From Methylophaga sp. (GTDB lineage: Bacteria; Pseudomonadota; Gammaproteobacteria; Nitrosococcales; Methylophagaceae), in contig DRHW01000032.1 in assembly GCA_011053005.1 (NCBI GenBank), positions 62,001-126,000 on the forward strand: a stretch of DNA of 64,000 bases. Direction: 5' to 3'. The number at the start of each line of letters is the position of its first letter. The stretch's first letter is position 1. The notes beneath the pieces are model-generated. The model was not told where the DNA came from, ran no database searches, and was given only the letters and a program-made list of their open reading frames with translations. Made by a program: the position numbers and the translations under genes. Shown piece by piece: positions 27,926 through 37,737 of the stretch.

Positions 27926-30900
27926 ATGGCTAATACAAAATTTAAATTTTATACGCTTATTTTTATCATTACGGTAATGCTACTTGCTGCGCTCGTGGTT
28001 GCGGATAATTATATTCTTGCCAAACATGCTACTCAATCAGAAAGCCAAGTACATAATCAATTAACGCCTGTCGCAAATGCACTTACCTTTAATTTGTATA
28101 CCAATATTCAGATTATTAAAGGGTTACCGGCCTTATTTTCGATTAATCCCACGTTGTCACAAAAAGATTATGCAACGGCTGCGGCCAAAATATTTGAAGG
28201 CCAAACTCAACTTATAAATATTGTAGCGGCCCCCGATCTTATTATTAAATATGTCTATCCGATTCAAGGCAATGAAGCGGTAAAAAATGTCGATTACAGA
28301 ACATTGCCTAACCAGATAGGTTCCGTTAATAGGGCTGTCGCTACTAAAAAGCTAGTGTTGGCAGGTCCATTGACGCTTGTGCAGGGAGGACAAGGTTTAG
28401 TGTCTAGAATCCCTGTGTACATGAATGATCCAGATGGTCATGAATTCTTTTGGGGATTGGTTTCGACGGTGATCGATGCAAATCGGCTTTATCAAGCAAG
28501 CGGTTTATCAGATGCTGCATTGTCTATTGATGTTGCGATTAGGGGTAGAGATGGATTGGGAGAAAAGGGCGAAGTATTTTTTGGCAATCCTGATTTATTT
28601 GAGCAAAAAAATATAGCGTCGATTATTACGGTTCCCAATGGTTCATGGCTTATTGTGGCCAGACCAAAAGGTGGTTGGGAAAAACTCCCTGATGATATCT
28701 GGTTAACACGCTTATATCTGGTGGTTGCAGCATTATTGCTCTTTTTTATACTGTTTTCATTTTTAAAAACATCAATGAAAGCATCACTGGCAAATCTAAA
28801 GTTTAGAAGTCTTATCGTGACTTCACCTATCCCTTATATTTTATTAAATACCAAACAACAGATCACTTTCCTTAATGATACGTTTATAAAAACATTTGGT
28901 TATACAATCAAAGATATACCGACGATCGCAGCGTGGCGGGCAAAAGCCTATCCTGATCAACAATATAGAGAGCATGTCGCTTACTCTTGGAATCGCTATG
29001 TGGAAGAGTTTCAAACATCTGCTGACATGCTTTCGCCTATAGAAGTCAATATACAGAGTAAGTACGGTAAGACGCACACGGCATTAAAAAGTCTTTCAGA
29101 AAATATTGATAATAGCGGCTCAGAATATACGATCGTGCTCTATGACATCACAGAGCGAAAACGAGCTGAAGAACAACTACAAATTTCCAAACATCAATTA
29201 GAAAAAGTCATTGAAGGTGCAGAGTTAGGCTATTGGGATTGGAATTATAAAACGGGTGAGCATTATGTGAATGACCGATGGTTATCTATGCTAGGTCTAT
29301 TTCAACATCAAATGAAAAATTCGATAAGCGACTGGGAACTGCTTATTCACCCTGACGATAAACAAGCAGCGATGGATCTCGTTCAAACCCATATAAAGTC
29401 AAATCAAGCTTATGTAGTCGAATTTAGAATGCAACATGTTGATGGCCATTGGGTGTGGATACAAGGTGCAGGCGCGGTGGTTGAGTACGATGAGCTTACT
29501 AAAGAGCCGCTCAGGTTATGTGGTACTCATCAAGACATTACTGCCAGAAAAAAAATTGAAGAAAAATTGTTGTTATCTGCTCGGGTATTTTCGGATACTT
29601 ATGAAGGTATTTTAATCACGGATACCAATAATATAATTATTGATGTGAACCCTGCCTATTGTGACATTACGGGATATAGCCGTGAGGAAGTGATTGGTCA
29701 AACGCCCGATATTTTAAACTCAGGTATGCAGTCAGAAGCGTTTTATGGAGAAATTTGGCAGGAACTTCAGGAGCAAGGTCATTGGCAAGGTGAAGTCAGG
29801 CATCGTAAAAAAGATGGTCAAGTCTATGTCGAGTTATTAACCTTCTCTCAACTGCTGGATGATAAGGGTCAAGTTATTAACTATATTGGTATTTTTACGG
29901 ATATTACCGACCGGAAACAGCAGCAAGAAAAATTAAGTTTAATGGCACATTACGATTTGCTAACAGGATTGCCAAATCGTGTTTTATTCGCCGACCGCTT
30001 TCATCAAGCGATTGCTCATAGTAAACGCACCAAATCACAGTTAGCAGTATGTTTCCTTGATTTAGATCACTTCAAACCGGTTAATGATAATTATGGTCAT
30101 GAAGTGGGCGATCAATTATTGATTCAAGTGGCAGAAAGAATTAAGGCGAGTCTTAGAGAAGAGGACACGGTGTCTCGTCAAGGTGGTGATGAGTTTGCCT
30201 TTTTGCTAAATGATGTTGATTCATTTGAACATTGCAAGCTGACTTTAGAGCGTTTACATCGCTCGCTCGCTCAACCGTATCTTATTGATGGCTATGCTCA
30301 TAATATCTCAGCGTCTACAGGCGTCACTATTTTCCCTAGCGATAATAGTGATATTGATACTTTATTGCGTCATGCCGACCAAGCGATGTATCAATCAAAG
30401 CAAGCTGGTCGAAATCGTTACCAATTATTTGATACCCAAGATGATCAAGATGTCGTTAATAAACATCATCGATTAGCTGAGATTGAACGTGGTTTAATCA
30501 ATAATGAATTCACCTTATATTACCAACCTAAAGTGAATATGATGACAGGTGAGGTCTTCGGTGTTGAAGCGCTGCTTCGCTGGCTTCATCCAGAAAAAGG
30601 TCTGCTGCCACCTTTATCCTTTTTGCCGTTTATTGATGGCACTGATTTAGAGATTATGATTGGTCAATGGGTTATAAACGAGGCTTTAGAACAATTACAG
30701 TATTGGAATCAGCAGGGAATAAAGCTTGAAGTCAGTGTTAATATCGCATCACACCATTTACGTTCTCCGCTCTTTTGCACGCAGCTTTCTGATGCTTTAG
30801 CTGAATATTCAGCGGTCGATCCACATTCACTACAGCTAGAGATATTAGAAAGCAGTGCTTTGGGTGATCTCGATGCGATCAGTAGCATCATTAAAACAAT

Positions 30901-31609
30901 TCAAAATACGTTCGGTGTGAATGTTGCCTTAGATGATTTTGGTACTGGCTATTCATCACTAACTCATTTACGTAATTTATCTGCCAACACGCTCAAAATA
31001 GATCAGAGTTTTGTTCGTGATATTCTTGAAGATCCGAGTGACTACGCCATTATAGAAGGCGTTATTGGCCTCGCGAATGCCTTTAATCGCAAAGTTATTG
31101 CTGAGGGTGTCGAGTCTCAAGAGCATGGTGAGATCCTTATTATGATGGGGTGTGAGCAAGCACAAGGTTATGGCATAGCGAAACCTATGCCTGCCGATCA
31201 ATTTGTTGATTGGTTAAACAATTACCAGCCAAATCAAGTATGGGTTGAGTTTGGCCAACAGCACCGAAGCGATAAAGAAAACAAAGTAAAATTGTTCAGA
31301 TTAGTGGCACGATATTGGATGAATCGTTTTGTCAGTAATATTGAGTCATCGGCTGATACGATAAAAAGTTGGCCGTTGATGTCAGACTACAATGATCATT
31401 GCGGAAAGTGGCTCAAGCGAGAACGACAAGAGCTGTTATTTGCCAAGGAGCCCTTGCTCCAACTTAATAAAACATATGAAGAGCTTCATGGCATTGCCCG
31501 ATATTTGCGAGGTCAATACCTAGCAGGCAATATCGAGCAAGCCCAAGCAGGACTTGTCGAGTTACGCCTTATTTTTGATGATCTGTTCATTAATACCAAA
31601 AGTCTTTGA
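27926..31609 (+). CDS. CHASE-PAS-GGDEF-EAL protein with C-terminal CZB-like domain
   Basis: A 1227-residue c-di-GMP turnover protein. Helix 8-28, periplasmic CHASE domain about 75-265 (GLPALFSINPTLSQKDY, GQGLVSRIPVY), second helix near 268-290, three PAS domains (300-675, each followed by a PAC-type DITERK/DITARK/DITDRK end), GGDEF 680-845 with RQGGDEF and inhibitory REED, and EAL 855-1100. EAL residues EALLRW, VNI, LEILES, DDFGTGYSSL, LKIDQSF, EGVES and Q in CEQAQGYG are all present, so both activities could be live. Residues 1115-1220 (NDHCGKWL, then YEELHGIARYL) resemble the zinc-sensing CZB domain. ATG 27926 is preferred to the TTG three bases before it. Confidence 0.9.
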   Translation: MANTKFKFYTLIFIITVMLLAALVVADNYILAKHATQSESQVHNQLTPVANALTFNLYTNIQIIKGLPALFSINPTLSQKDYATAAAKIFEGQTQLINIVAAPDLIIKYVYPIQGNEAVKNVDYRTLPNQIGSVNRAVATKKLVLAGPLTLVQGGQGLVSRIPVYMNDPDGHEFFWGLVSTVIDANRLYQASGLSDAALSIDVAIRGRDGLGEKGEVFFGNPDLFEQKNIASIITVPNGSWLIVARPKGGWEKLPDDIWLTRLYLVVAALLLFFILFSFLKTSMKASLANLKFRSLIVTSPIPYILLNTKQQITFLNDTFIKTFGYTIKDIPTIAAWRAKAYPDQQYREHVAYSWNRYVEEFQTSADMLSPIEVNIQSKYGKTHTALKSLSENIDNSGSEYTIVLYDITERKRAEEQLQISKHQLEKVIEGAELGYWDWNYKTGEHYVNDRWLSMLGLFQHQMKNSISDWELLIHPDDKQAAMDLVQTHIKSNQAYVVEFRMQHVDGHWVWIQGAGAVVEYDELTKEPLRLCGTHQDITARKKIEEKLLLSARVFSDTYEGILITDTNNIIIDVNPAYCDITGYSREEVIGQTPDILNSGMQSEAFYGEIWQELQEQGHWQGEVRHRKKDGQVYVELLTFSQLLDDKGQVINYIGIFTDITDRKQQQEKLSLMAHYDLLTGLPNRVLFADRFHQAIAHSKRTKSQLAVCFLDLDHFKPVNDNYGHEVGDQLLIQVAERIKASLREEDTVSRQGGDEFAFLLNDVDSFEHCKLTLERLHRSLAQPYLIDGYAHNISASTGVTIFPSDNSDIDTLLRHADQAMYQSKQAGRNRYQLFDTQDDQDVVNKHHRLAEIERGLINNEFTLYYQPKVNMMTGEVFGVEALLRWLHPEKGLLPPLSFLPFIDGTDLEIMIGQWVINEALEQLQYWNQQGIKLEVSVNIASHHLRSPLFCTQLSDALAEYSAVDPHSLQLEILESSALGDLDAISSIIKTIQNTFGVNVALDDFGTGYSSLTHLRNLSANTLKIDQSFVRDILEDPSDYAIIEGVIGLANAFNRKVIAEGVESQEHGEILIMMGCEQAQGYGIAKPMPADQFVDWLNNYQPNQVWVEFGQQHRSDKENKVKLFRLVARYWMNRFVSNIESSADTIKSWPLMSDYNDHCGKWLKRERQELLFAKEPLLQLNKTYEELHGIARYLRGQYLAGNIEQAQAGLVELRLIFDDLFINTKSL

Positions 31610-31618
31610 GATAATAAA

Positions 31619-31667
31619 AGCGTAGATCCTAAGCCTGATATTAAGGATTTAGGGTCTACGCTCATTT
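31619..31667. terminator. Bidirectional terminator hairpin
   Basis: AGCGTAGA-T-CCTAA pairs with TTAGG-G-TCTACGCT around a 16-base loop and is followed by CATTTTTATT. It sits between convergent genes (c-di-GMP protein and SRPBCC protein). Confidence 0.85.
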
Positions 31668-31681
31668 TTATTAATTATCGT

Positions 31682-32173
31682 TTATTGATTAAAGTGTTTA
31701 TCTAAATTATTCAGCCCCGCTTCATAAATACCGGTGATGGCAGTGACGGCTTCTTCATCCGTTGCATCCTTGGCATCAAAACTTGAGCTCCAAGTGACGG
31801 TTGATTTACCATCGGCAGCAGGTGAAACCGAGATAGTTGAAACATAATCACTAACTGGCAATGGCGACAGTACAATCGCGTAGGTATAACTTCTTTTTGC
31901 ATCATCACGTGAAACTTGTTTTTCGGTAATTGTCGCGCCATTACCCAAGGTCAATAAACGTGTATCGCTCGTTGCGGTGTGTGTTAACACACTGCTAACA
32001 ACGACAGGATGCCAAACATCAAGATGATTAAAATCCCCAATCATTTTCCATGTTGTATCTGGGCTTGCATTGACTGTGACACTTTTGCTGACGTTTAAAT
32101 CGCCTGCAAAACTGGTCATTGCTGTCGTTAATAATACTGCTGATAATGTTGTTTTTATTATTGTATTTAACAT
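31682..32173 (-). CDS. Periplasmic SRPBCC-family protein
   Basis: A 163-residue protein with a Sec signal peptide (MLNTIIKTTLSAVLLTTAMTSFAG) and a START/Bet v1-type fold of the polyketide cyclase/dehydrase kind: VTVNASPDTTWKMIGDFNHLDVWHPVV, TRLLTLGNGATITEKQ, SYTYAIVLSPLPVSDYVSTISV, TVTWSSSFDA. Such proteins bind hydrophobic ligands; no enzymatic residue pattern can be read. Single gene between a terminator and a kinase gene, with no obvious partner. Confidence 0.82.
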   Translation of the reverse strand: MLNTIIKTTLSAVLLTTAMTSFAGDLNVSKSVTVNASPDTTWKMIGDFNHLDVWHPVVVSSVLTHTATSDTRLLTLGNGATITEKQVSRDDAKRSYTYAIVLSPLPVSDYVSTISVSPAADGKSTVTWSSSFDAKDATDEEAVTAITGIYEAGLNNLDKHFNQ

Positions 32174-32291
32174 AACTCTCTCGCTTCTAATTTAATTAAG
32201 ATCGGAGTTCAATTATGCGGTTTATGCTGATCTTAAATAAATACTCCTGAGGGCTATAGCTCTTAAGGATTATAAAACACACATGCCGTAG

Positions 32292-34508
32292 TTATAGCAG
32301 TAAAAGACGAGAATTCAGGTCATCGGGTTTAATGGGTTTCATCATAAACTGGGCGCCCTGTTGTTCAATCGCTTCACGTACTTTTAGATCAGTGGTTCCG
32401 GTGATGATAATGATAGGAATAGATCGTTGATAATATCCTTGTATGTGCGACGCAAGTTCAAGTCCCGTCTCATTGATCAATTGATAATCAGCAATAATGA
32501 CCTCGGGTGCTGTTGTATGTTGTTCTAGCATTTGAGTGACTTCTACGGATGATGCCATTGTTTCAACATCACAGTGCCACGACAGTAATAATTTTTCCAT
32601 GGCATAACGTGTCGTTGCATCATCTTCAATCACCCAGATCTGTTTATTTATCGATGCTTGCTGCGGTAATGTTTGTACTTGACCAATTAAAGTTGCATCG
32701 CCATTGGGAATATCAACATAGAAGCAGGCCCCTTTTGCTAATTGTGAGTCAACACCGAGATTTAATTGTAATAATGTGGTGATTTGTTGCACTATCGACA
32801 GGCCTAATCCTAAGCCTTTGTCGGAAAGTTGTTGGGCTGCTTGGTCCCGGTAAAAAGCATCAAATATTTTATCTTTCGATTGATGATCTAACCCTATTCC
32901 GGTATCGATGACACAGATCCTTGTATGCTGTTTTAAACGTCGGCAACCCAGCAGTACTTTGCCCTGCGGAGTGTAACGAATGGCATTCGATAATAAATTT
33001 CTTAAGACTCGTTCAAGTAGTATTGGATCGGTATACACGCAAGAAGATGTCTCCACCGTTTTAAAAGACAATGCATGTTGTTTAGCTTGTAATTCAAAAT
33101 CAAGACTGAGTTTATCTAATATATCTTGCAGGTAAAAATGTTCTTGATGAACAGGAAATTCGCTGGATTCTAATAGACTGAGATCAAGTAAGCTACCAAA
33201 CATAGTGTTCATACCATCGACAGCGATTTGTGTTTTATCAATCAACTGCGTTTGTTCAGCTTTATCTTTACTATCTTTTAACAAGGTGGTGAGCAGGCCA
33301 ATGGTATGTAAAGGCTGTCTCAGATCGTGACTGGCTGCTCTTAATAAGCCAGATTTTGCTTGGTTAGCTTTATCCGCCTCTTGTTTAAGTTTTGTTTGAA
33401 TATCCAGTTGGGTTGTTGTGCCTTCCAGTACGGTTGATAATTGACTGATCTGACGGGTTTTAATGAGTGCAATGAACAAATATATTGTCAGTAATAAAGT
33501 CATTAGACTACCAATAATTAAACCCGCAGAAGGTAGCCATGAGTCTGCATCTGAAAATAAGGCAGTATTAGGAAATACGACCAGTATCCACTGTTGGTCT
33601 GCCACGTTGAGCGAATAGGTCCATGATTGCCTTTGTTGCTGTTTGACTTTATCAACAGTATTTAACACTTTGCTAGAAGAATACAGAACTTGTTGGCTGG
33701 CGGTGTTGGCATCATACAACGCTATATCCACTTGATTATTATTATCAGAAAATACATCTTCAACCAGTGATTCAATATTATAGTTACCCATAACCAAGCC
33801 TGCCAATTGCTTTTGCCCGAAATCATTTCGAGTGAAAATGGGGTGCAAAGCTTGAAAACCATAAAACTGTCTATTGCCATAATAGAGCGAAATTCGCTGA
33901 GTGATAACAGTCGTTTCCATGCGTTCGGCTTTATTTATTAGGCGTTCTCTGGAACCAATCGAGGCGAGATTTAACCCCGCTTGTATGTCTCTATTTTTGG
34001 GTGAGATCAAGAATTTTATTGGATAGACGGCTTCACGCGTATTCACAGGCGTTGGCATACCGTGGCCTGTTATTTCATAAACGCGAAAGCTTGGGTCGCT
34101 TTTTTGCACTTCTTTTTCGAATATTGCAACGTTTTCACCTTTGATTTTAGGCACCCAACCTAAAGCGACAGTGCCTGAATGATATTTGGTATCCGAAGCT
34201 ACGTAGCTTGCGAGCTGTGAACGCGATACATCGCCCAAGACATGAAAAAGCACCTCAATTTCGTTTAAGGAATCAAGTGATATGTCTAAGTTAGTTTGAA
34301 TTTGTTTTACTTGTGATTGGGTATGTTTTTGGGTTTGTAAATAGAGGCGTTCACTGGCGATATCTTGTAGTTCTAAAAATCCTGCAATGGATAAGATTAA
34401 GCCTATCAGTAATATTAATAAGCCTATAATGGCTTGCAAACGAGCCCGTTTATCGCTAAACAATAGTGTTAATGTAGAAAATCGTGAATTCATTTTGTTA
34501 TCTTGCAT
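32292..34508 (-). CDS. CHASE-domain hybrid sensor histidine kinase
   Basis: A 738-residue kinase. Helix 24-45, periplasmic CHASE domain about 60-300 (GTVALGWVPKIKGENVAIFE, YPIKFLISPKNRDIQAGLNL), helix 325-348, HisKA with AASHDLRQPLHTIGLL (His about 394), HATPase (NLLSNAIRYTPQGK, DTGIGLD, KGLGLGLSIVQQI) and a C-terminal receiver with IIADYQL and MMKPIKP. The HDLRQPLH box is the form common in kinases paired with LuxR/NarL regulators. It is divergent from such a regulator at 34567 with only 58 bases between, a natural partner. An internal ATG at 34493 is a possible start. Confidence 0.92.
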   Translation of the reverse strand: MQDNKMNSRFSTLTLLFSDKRARLQAIIGLLILLIGLILSIAGFLELQDIASERLYLQTQKHTQSQVKQIQTNLDISLDSLNEIEVLFHVLGDVSRSQLASYVASDTKYHSGTVALGWVPKIKGENVAIFEKEVQKSDPSFRVYEITGHGMPTPVNTREAVYPIKFLISPKNRDIQAGLNLASIGSRERLINKAERMETTVITQRISLYYGNRQFYGFQALHPIFTRNDFGQKQLAGLVMGNYNIESLVEDVFSDNNNQVDIALYDANTASQQVLYSSSKVLNTVDKVKQQQRQSWTYSLNVADQQWILVVFPNTALFSDADSWLPSAGLIIGSLMTLLLTIYLFIALIKTRQISQLSTVLEGTTTQLDIQTKLKQEADKANQAKSGLLRAASHDLRQPLHTIGLLTTLLKDSKDKAEQTQLIDKTQIAVDGMNTMFGSLLDLSLLESSEFPVHQEHFYLQDILDKLSLDFELQAKQHALSFKTVETSSCVYTDPILLERVLRNLLSNAIRYTPQGKVLLGCRRLKQHTRICVIDTGIGLDHQSKDKIFDAFYRDQAAQQLSDKGLGLGLSIVQQITTLLQLNLGVDSQLAKGACFYVDIPNGDATLIGQVQTLPQQASINKQIWVIEDDATTRYAMEKLLLSWHCDVETMASSVEVTQMLEQHTTAPEVIIADYQLINETGLELASHIQGYYQRSIPIIIITGTTDLKVREAIEQQGAQFMMKPIKPDDLNSRLLLL

Positions 34509-34566
34509 TAAATCTACACACTATAAAACGTTTAACCCTCTTTTAAAGTGAAAGTACGCTATTAAT

Positions 34567-35205
34567 ATGCCAATGAAAATTCTAATTGCCGATGATCATG
34601 AGCTGTATAGAGATGCGCTCTCAATTTTGGTTCAACGTTTAGATAAGGCGGCTGAAATACATTTGAGTAGTAGTTATGATGGACTTTTAGCCGTTGCCAG
34701 CTCGATGGATGCATGGGATTTAATGCTGGTGGATTTGAATATGCCTGGCCTGAGCTATTATGACGGTATCGCTCAACTCACCAAAACGCATCCTAATACG
34801 CCGGTTATCGTCGTGACGTCATCTGAAGATCCCAGAGATACCCAATTGGCGCTTAAGGCTGGTGCCTTGGGTTATATGTCAAAAGCGATGAAAAGCAATG
34901 ACATGCTTAATGCAATCCAACTGATGTTAAGCAGTGGTATTTCTATTCATCCGGTACATGGACTAGAAAACGATGCATCATCGACCGCTTCTATTAACGA
35001 ACCTGCTTCGCTCGATAAATTAACACCGCGGCAACAAGAGGTGCTCATGCGATTATGCGAAGGCGAATCTAATAAGCGTATCGCCCTCAATTTAGACTTA
35101 AGTGAGCATACGGTTAAATTGCATGTTCGTGCCATATTGCAGGCATTGAATGCTGAGAATAGAACTCAGGCGGTGATCGTTGCGAAAGGTTTATTATTTA
35201 ATTAA
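34567..35205 (+). CDS. NarL/FixJ-type response regulator
   Basis: A 212-residue regulator: receiver 4-120 with the acidic pair IADDHELY, phosphoacceptor Asp in LMLVDLNMPG and Lys in GYMSKAMK; LuxR HTH 145-205 (LTPRQQEVLMRLCEGESNKRIALNLDLS, read in parts LTPRQQEVL and SNKRIALNL). Likely partner of the divergent CHASE kinase. The stop codon lies inside the 3' end of the convergent EamA gene (12 bases shared). Confidence 0.93.
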   Translation: MPMKILIADDHELYRDALSILVQRLDKAAEIHLSSSYDGLLAVASSMDAWDLMLVDLNMPGLSYYDGIAQLTKTHPNTPVIVVTSSEDPRDTQLALKAGALGYMSKAMKSNDMLNAIQLMLSSGISIHPVHGLENDASSTASINEPASLDKLTPRQQEVLMRLCEGESNKRIALNLDLSEHTVKLHVRAILQALNAENRTQAVIVAKGLLFN

Positions 35206-36111
35206 GGCGGCTTTTTTTCGGTGCTGGTTTTGACCAATAAGTACCAATGCTAAACCGCCTAACATCATGGTCGCTGCAATTATAAAATGAAGCGTGATTG
35301 ATTCATCAATCAGCCAATGCGCACCAAATGCAGCAAATAATGGGACTAATAATTGGCAGGCTGACGCTAAACTAGATGACAGTCTTGGCAAGGCTTTGTA
35401 CCAAACAATATAGCCTAATCCAGAGGTTACCGCGCCTGACAATACGGCCATTGATACACCTGTTGGCGTAAGCTTAATCGCATCGGTAAAGGCGAAGCTT
35501 GCCACCATTAATAAAATAATCATGGGTAAAGTACGATAAAAGTTATAAGCATTATCGGTGATGGGGTTTAATGACTGCCGTCCCGTTAAACTATAGATTG
35601 CCCATGTATACGCAGAGATGATGACCATGACTAATCCCCACCATGAAGGTGACGTTAAATTTGGGTACATTAAATAGACCAACCCGATAAGGGCTAAAGC
35701 AAGACCTAACCATTCAGCGCCATGCAATTTATCACCATTTCGTATTGCATAACCGATCATGGTCAGCTGCACGACGCCAGCTAATATCAAAGCGCCTGTT
35801 GCGGTGCTAATAGCAACATAACCATACGAAAACGTGAGGGCATAGATGAACAAATAGATACTGGTTTTCCAATTTCCTTTTTGATTTGGAATTGCGGTCG
35901 ACTTTATTCGGTTGTCACGAGTCAGTTTCCCCGCTGATAATGCCATGACAATAAACAGCATCGCAGCACCAGCCGCTAATCGAAATGATGAAAAACTGAT
36001 TGGATCTATATAGCCATTATCAAGCGTCCAACGGCAAATAATGGCATTGGCTGAAAAGGCTAACATGGCAATCAAGGTATATAAGGAAGTCTGTAAAAAA
36101 TAACGGTGCAA
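35194..36111 (-). CDS. EamA-family (DMT) transporter
   Basis: A 305-residue inner-membrane protein with about ten helices and the two EamA repeats typical of drug/metabolite exporters (LIAMLAFSANAIICRWTL in the first, AVTSGLGYIVWYKALPRLSS in the second). Substrate cannot be told. The C-terminus ends in a basic tail (QNQHRKKAALIK). 3' overlap of 12 bases with the convergent response regulator, so no separate terminator exists between them. Confidence 0.9.
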   Translation of the reverse strand: MHRYFLQTSLYTLIAMLAFSANAIICRWTLDNGYIDPISFSSFRLAAGAAMLFIVMALSAGKLTRDNRIKSTAIPNQKGNWKTSIYLFIYALTFSYGYVAISTATGALILAGVVQLTMIGYAIRNGDKLHGAEWLGLALALIGLVYLMYPNLTSPSWWGLVMVIISAYTWAIYSLTGRQSLNPITDNAYNFYRTLPMIILLMVASFAFTDAIKLTPTGVSMAVLSGAVTSGLGYIVWYKALPRLSSSLASACQLLVPLFAAFGAHWLIDESITLHFIIAATMMLGGLALVLIGQNQHRKKAALIK

Positions 36112-36160
36112 TGTGGTTTAGCCTTTTGTATCGGAAAATTAGAGAATATGACTGATTATT

Positions 36161-36817
36161 TTAACCTTCACCTTTATGCACGTCATCTATCCATTGTTCC
36201 ATGGTAATAACCCCGCCTTCTTTCTCTGGACGGCCTTGATCTTTCGGCGGTAGAACATCTTGCACTAAATCGACACGCTTCCAACCTGCAAGGGGTGTCT
36301 TTTCATTTTGCTCAGGCACATAACGTGAGACTTCTTTTAATTCATAGTGATGAATATAACGGGGACAGTTCACCCACAGTTTAGATAACTTAACCCGAAC
36401 GATAAGTTCTGCTTCTTTATAATCAGCCATTAATGGATCGTCTTTTGAAACGGTGGCTTCGCCATGAAATCGAATACGGTGCGGTGTTTCAAAATCGATA
36501 AATAACAGGCCGACTTTGGCCGTTTGTTGAATATTTCCGACAGAGTAAAACATGCCATTACCATCATAAGCAGGAAAGGCAATAGTGGTTTTATCCACTA
36601 CCTTTACAAAGCCCTGAGCACCACCTTTATAAGAAACTGTAGGTTGACCGTTATGATCAATGGTTGACAGGAAAAACATCATGCGACTTTCAATAAATGC
36701 TTGTTCTTCTTCACTAATTTCATCTTTAACGATCATTTCTTCAAGACGATCCGCTAGTTTTCTTGTCTCGAATTCATCCTGTAATGCCCGGTGTTTATCA
36801 CCATATAGTTCAGTCAT
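36161..36817 (-). CDS. Pyridoxamine 5'-phosphate oxidase-family protein
   Basis: A 218-residue flavin-reductase-like split-barrel protein. Recognised by the core FLSTIDHNGQPTVSYKGGAQGFVKVVD and VGLLFIDFETPHRIRFHGEA. The conserved KGGxxGFV and the C-terminal WVNCPRYIHHYEL belong to the general PNPOx-like branch that binds FMN or F420-like cofactors. It is not PdxH. Divergent from peroxiredoxin, so a redox role is conceivable but unproven. Confidence 0.82.
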   Translation of the reverse strand: MTELYGDKHRALQDEFETRKLADRLEEMIVKDEISEEEQAFIESRMMFFLSTIDHNGQPTVSYKGGAQGFVKVVDKTTIAFPAYDGNGMFYSVGNIQQTAKVGLLFIDFETPHRIRFHGEATVSKDDPLMADYKEAELIVRVKLSKLWVNCPRYIHHYELKEVSRYVPEQNEKTPLAGWKRVDLVQDVLPPKDQGRPEKEGGVITMEQWIDDVHKGEG

Positions 36818-37122
36818 TATTTAACCCTAGAAATTAAAGCAGTTGCTAATGTAACACCCCTTATTTTGACATGTTGAACTAATAAAATGTAATGTAGCGA
36901 ATGAAGCTGAATTATCCTTAATATATTGCTTTAATTTTAATTAGCTTTTATTCAAAGGTTTATAACGATGAATGTCTATTAATCGGTTTTTACTGTTATT
37001 ACCATAGAAATAACTTGTTTTACCTTTCATGTCATTATGTGGATAATCAATCCCACTCAAGCAACTCATATGAGCACTGCTTTAGCTGAATCAATCTCTT
37101 TCAAATAAAAAGGAAATGGAAA
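36818..37122. other. Divergent intergenic region, 305 bases
   Basis: Lies between the PNPOx-like gene and peroxiredoxin. AAAAAGGAAATGG before 37123 is the peroxiredoxin ribosome site. An OxyR-type ATAG/CTAT pattern was looked for; only weak fits (ATAGAAATAAC near 37005) were seen. No RNA gene recognised. Confidence 0.5.
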
Positions 37123-37641
37123 ATGAATAAGACAGTACCAGAAGTTACATTTAAGACTCGCGTACGTGATGCAAGCATTGGTGGTGACAACCCTTTCCGC
37201 TGGCAGGATGTGACAAGCAGTGATGTATTTAAAGGCAAAAGCATTGTTATTGTTGCGTTGCCGGGTGCATTTACACCGACTTGCTCTAGCACTCACCTAC
37301 CAGGTTATGAAGCTAAATACGATCAACTTAAAGCAAAAGGAATTGACGAAGTTTATTGTGTGAGCGTGAATGATGCGTTCACCATGTTCCAATGGTCAAA
37401 TCGCCTTGAATTAAAAAATGTAAAAATGCTACCAGATGGTAATGGTGATTTCACACGTTTAATGGGCATGTTGGTTAAAAAAGAAAATCTAGGCTTTGGT
37501 GAACGTTCATGGCGTTATTCTATGCATGTGGTTGATGGCGAAATTCAAAAAATGTTCGTTGAACCAGGTTTAATGGATAACTGTCCTGATGACCCATTTG
37601 AAGTAAGTGATGCAGACACAATGTTGAATTATTTAGCATAA
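37123..37641 (+). CDS. Prx5-type peroxiredoxin (thiol peroxidase)
   Basis: A 172-residue atypical peroxiredoxin that reduces hydrogen and alkyl peroxides. The peroxidatic Cys is in GAFTPTCSSTHLPGY, preceded by KSIVIVALPG, and the catalytic Arg is in ERSWRYSM. In related proteins (Haemophilus Prx-Grx hybrids, Chromatium Prx/Grx) the partner is glutathione, and here a glutathione reductase gene follows directly; the fused glutaredoxin domain is absent. GSH-dependent recycling is inferred from this pairing. Confidence 0.93.
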   Translation: MNKTVPEVTFKTRVRDASIGGDNPFRWQDVTSSDVFKGKSIVIVALPGAFTPTCSSTHLPGYEAKYDQLKAKGIDEVYCVSVNDAFTMFQWSNRLELKNVKMLPDGNGDFTRLMGMLVKKENLGFGERSWRYSMHVVDGEIQKMFVEPGLMDNCPDDPFEVSDADTMLNYLA

Positions 37642-37679
37642 ACAAGCATTTAGTAGTTTAAATAAGTAGAAATAATAGA

Positions 37680-37710
37680 GGCACCAGATAATCCAATCTG
37701 GTGCCTTTTT
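37680..37710 (+). terminator. Strong intrinsic terminator after peroxiredoxin
   Basis: GGCACCAGAT pairs perfectly with ATCTGGTGCC over a 6-base loop, followed by TTTTT. It separates peroxiredoxin from glutathione reductase and so allows only partial read-through between two functionally linked genes. Confidence 0.93.
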
Positions 37711-37737
37711 ACAGGGAATAGCGAAAAGGTGAAAACA

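Noticed and set aside
36818-37122. OxyR site before the peroxiredoxin
   Set aside because: Only weak partial ATAG-type matches; not enough to call.
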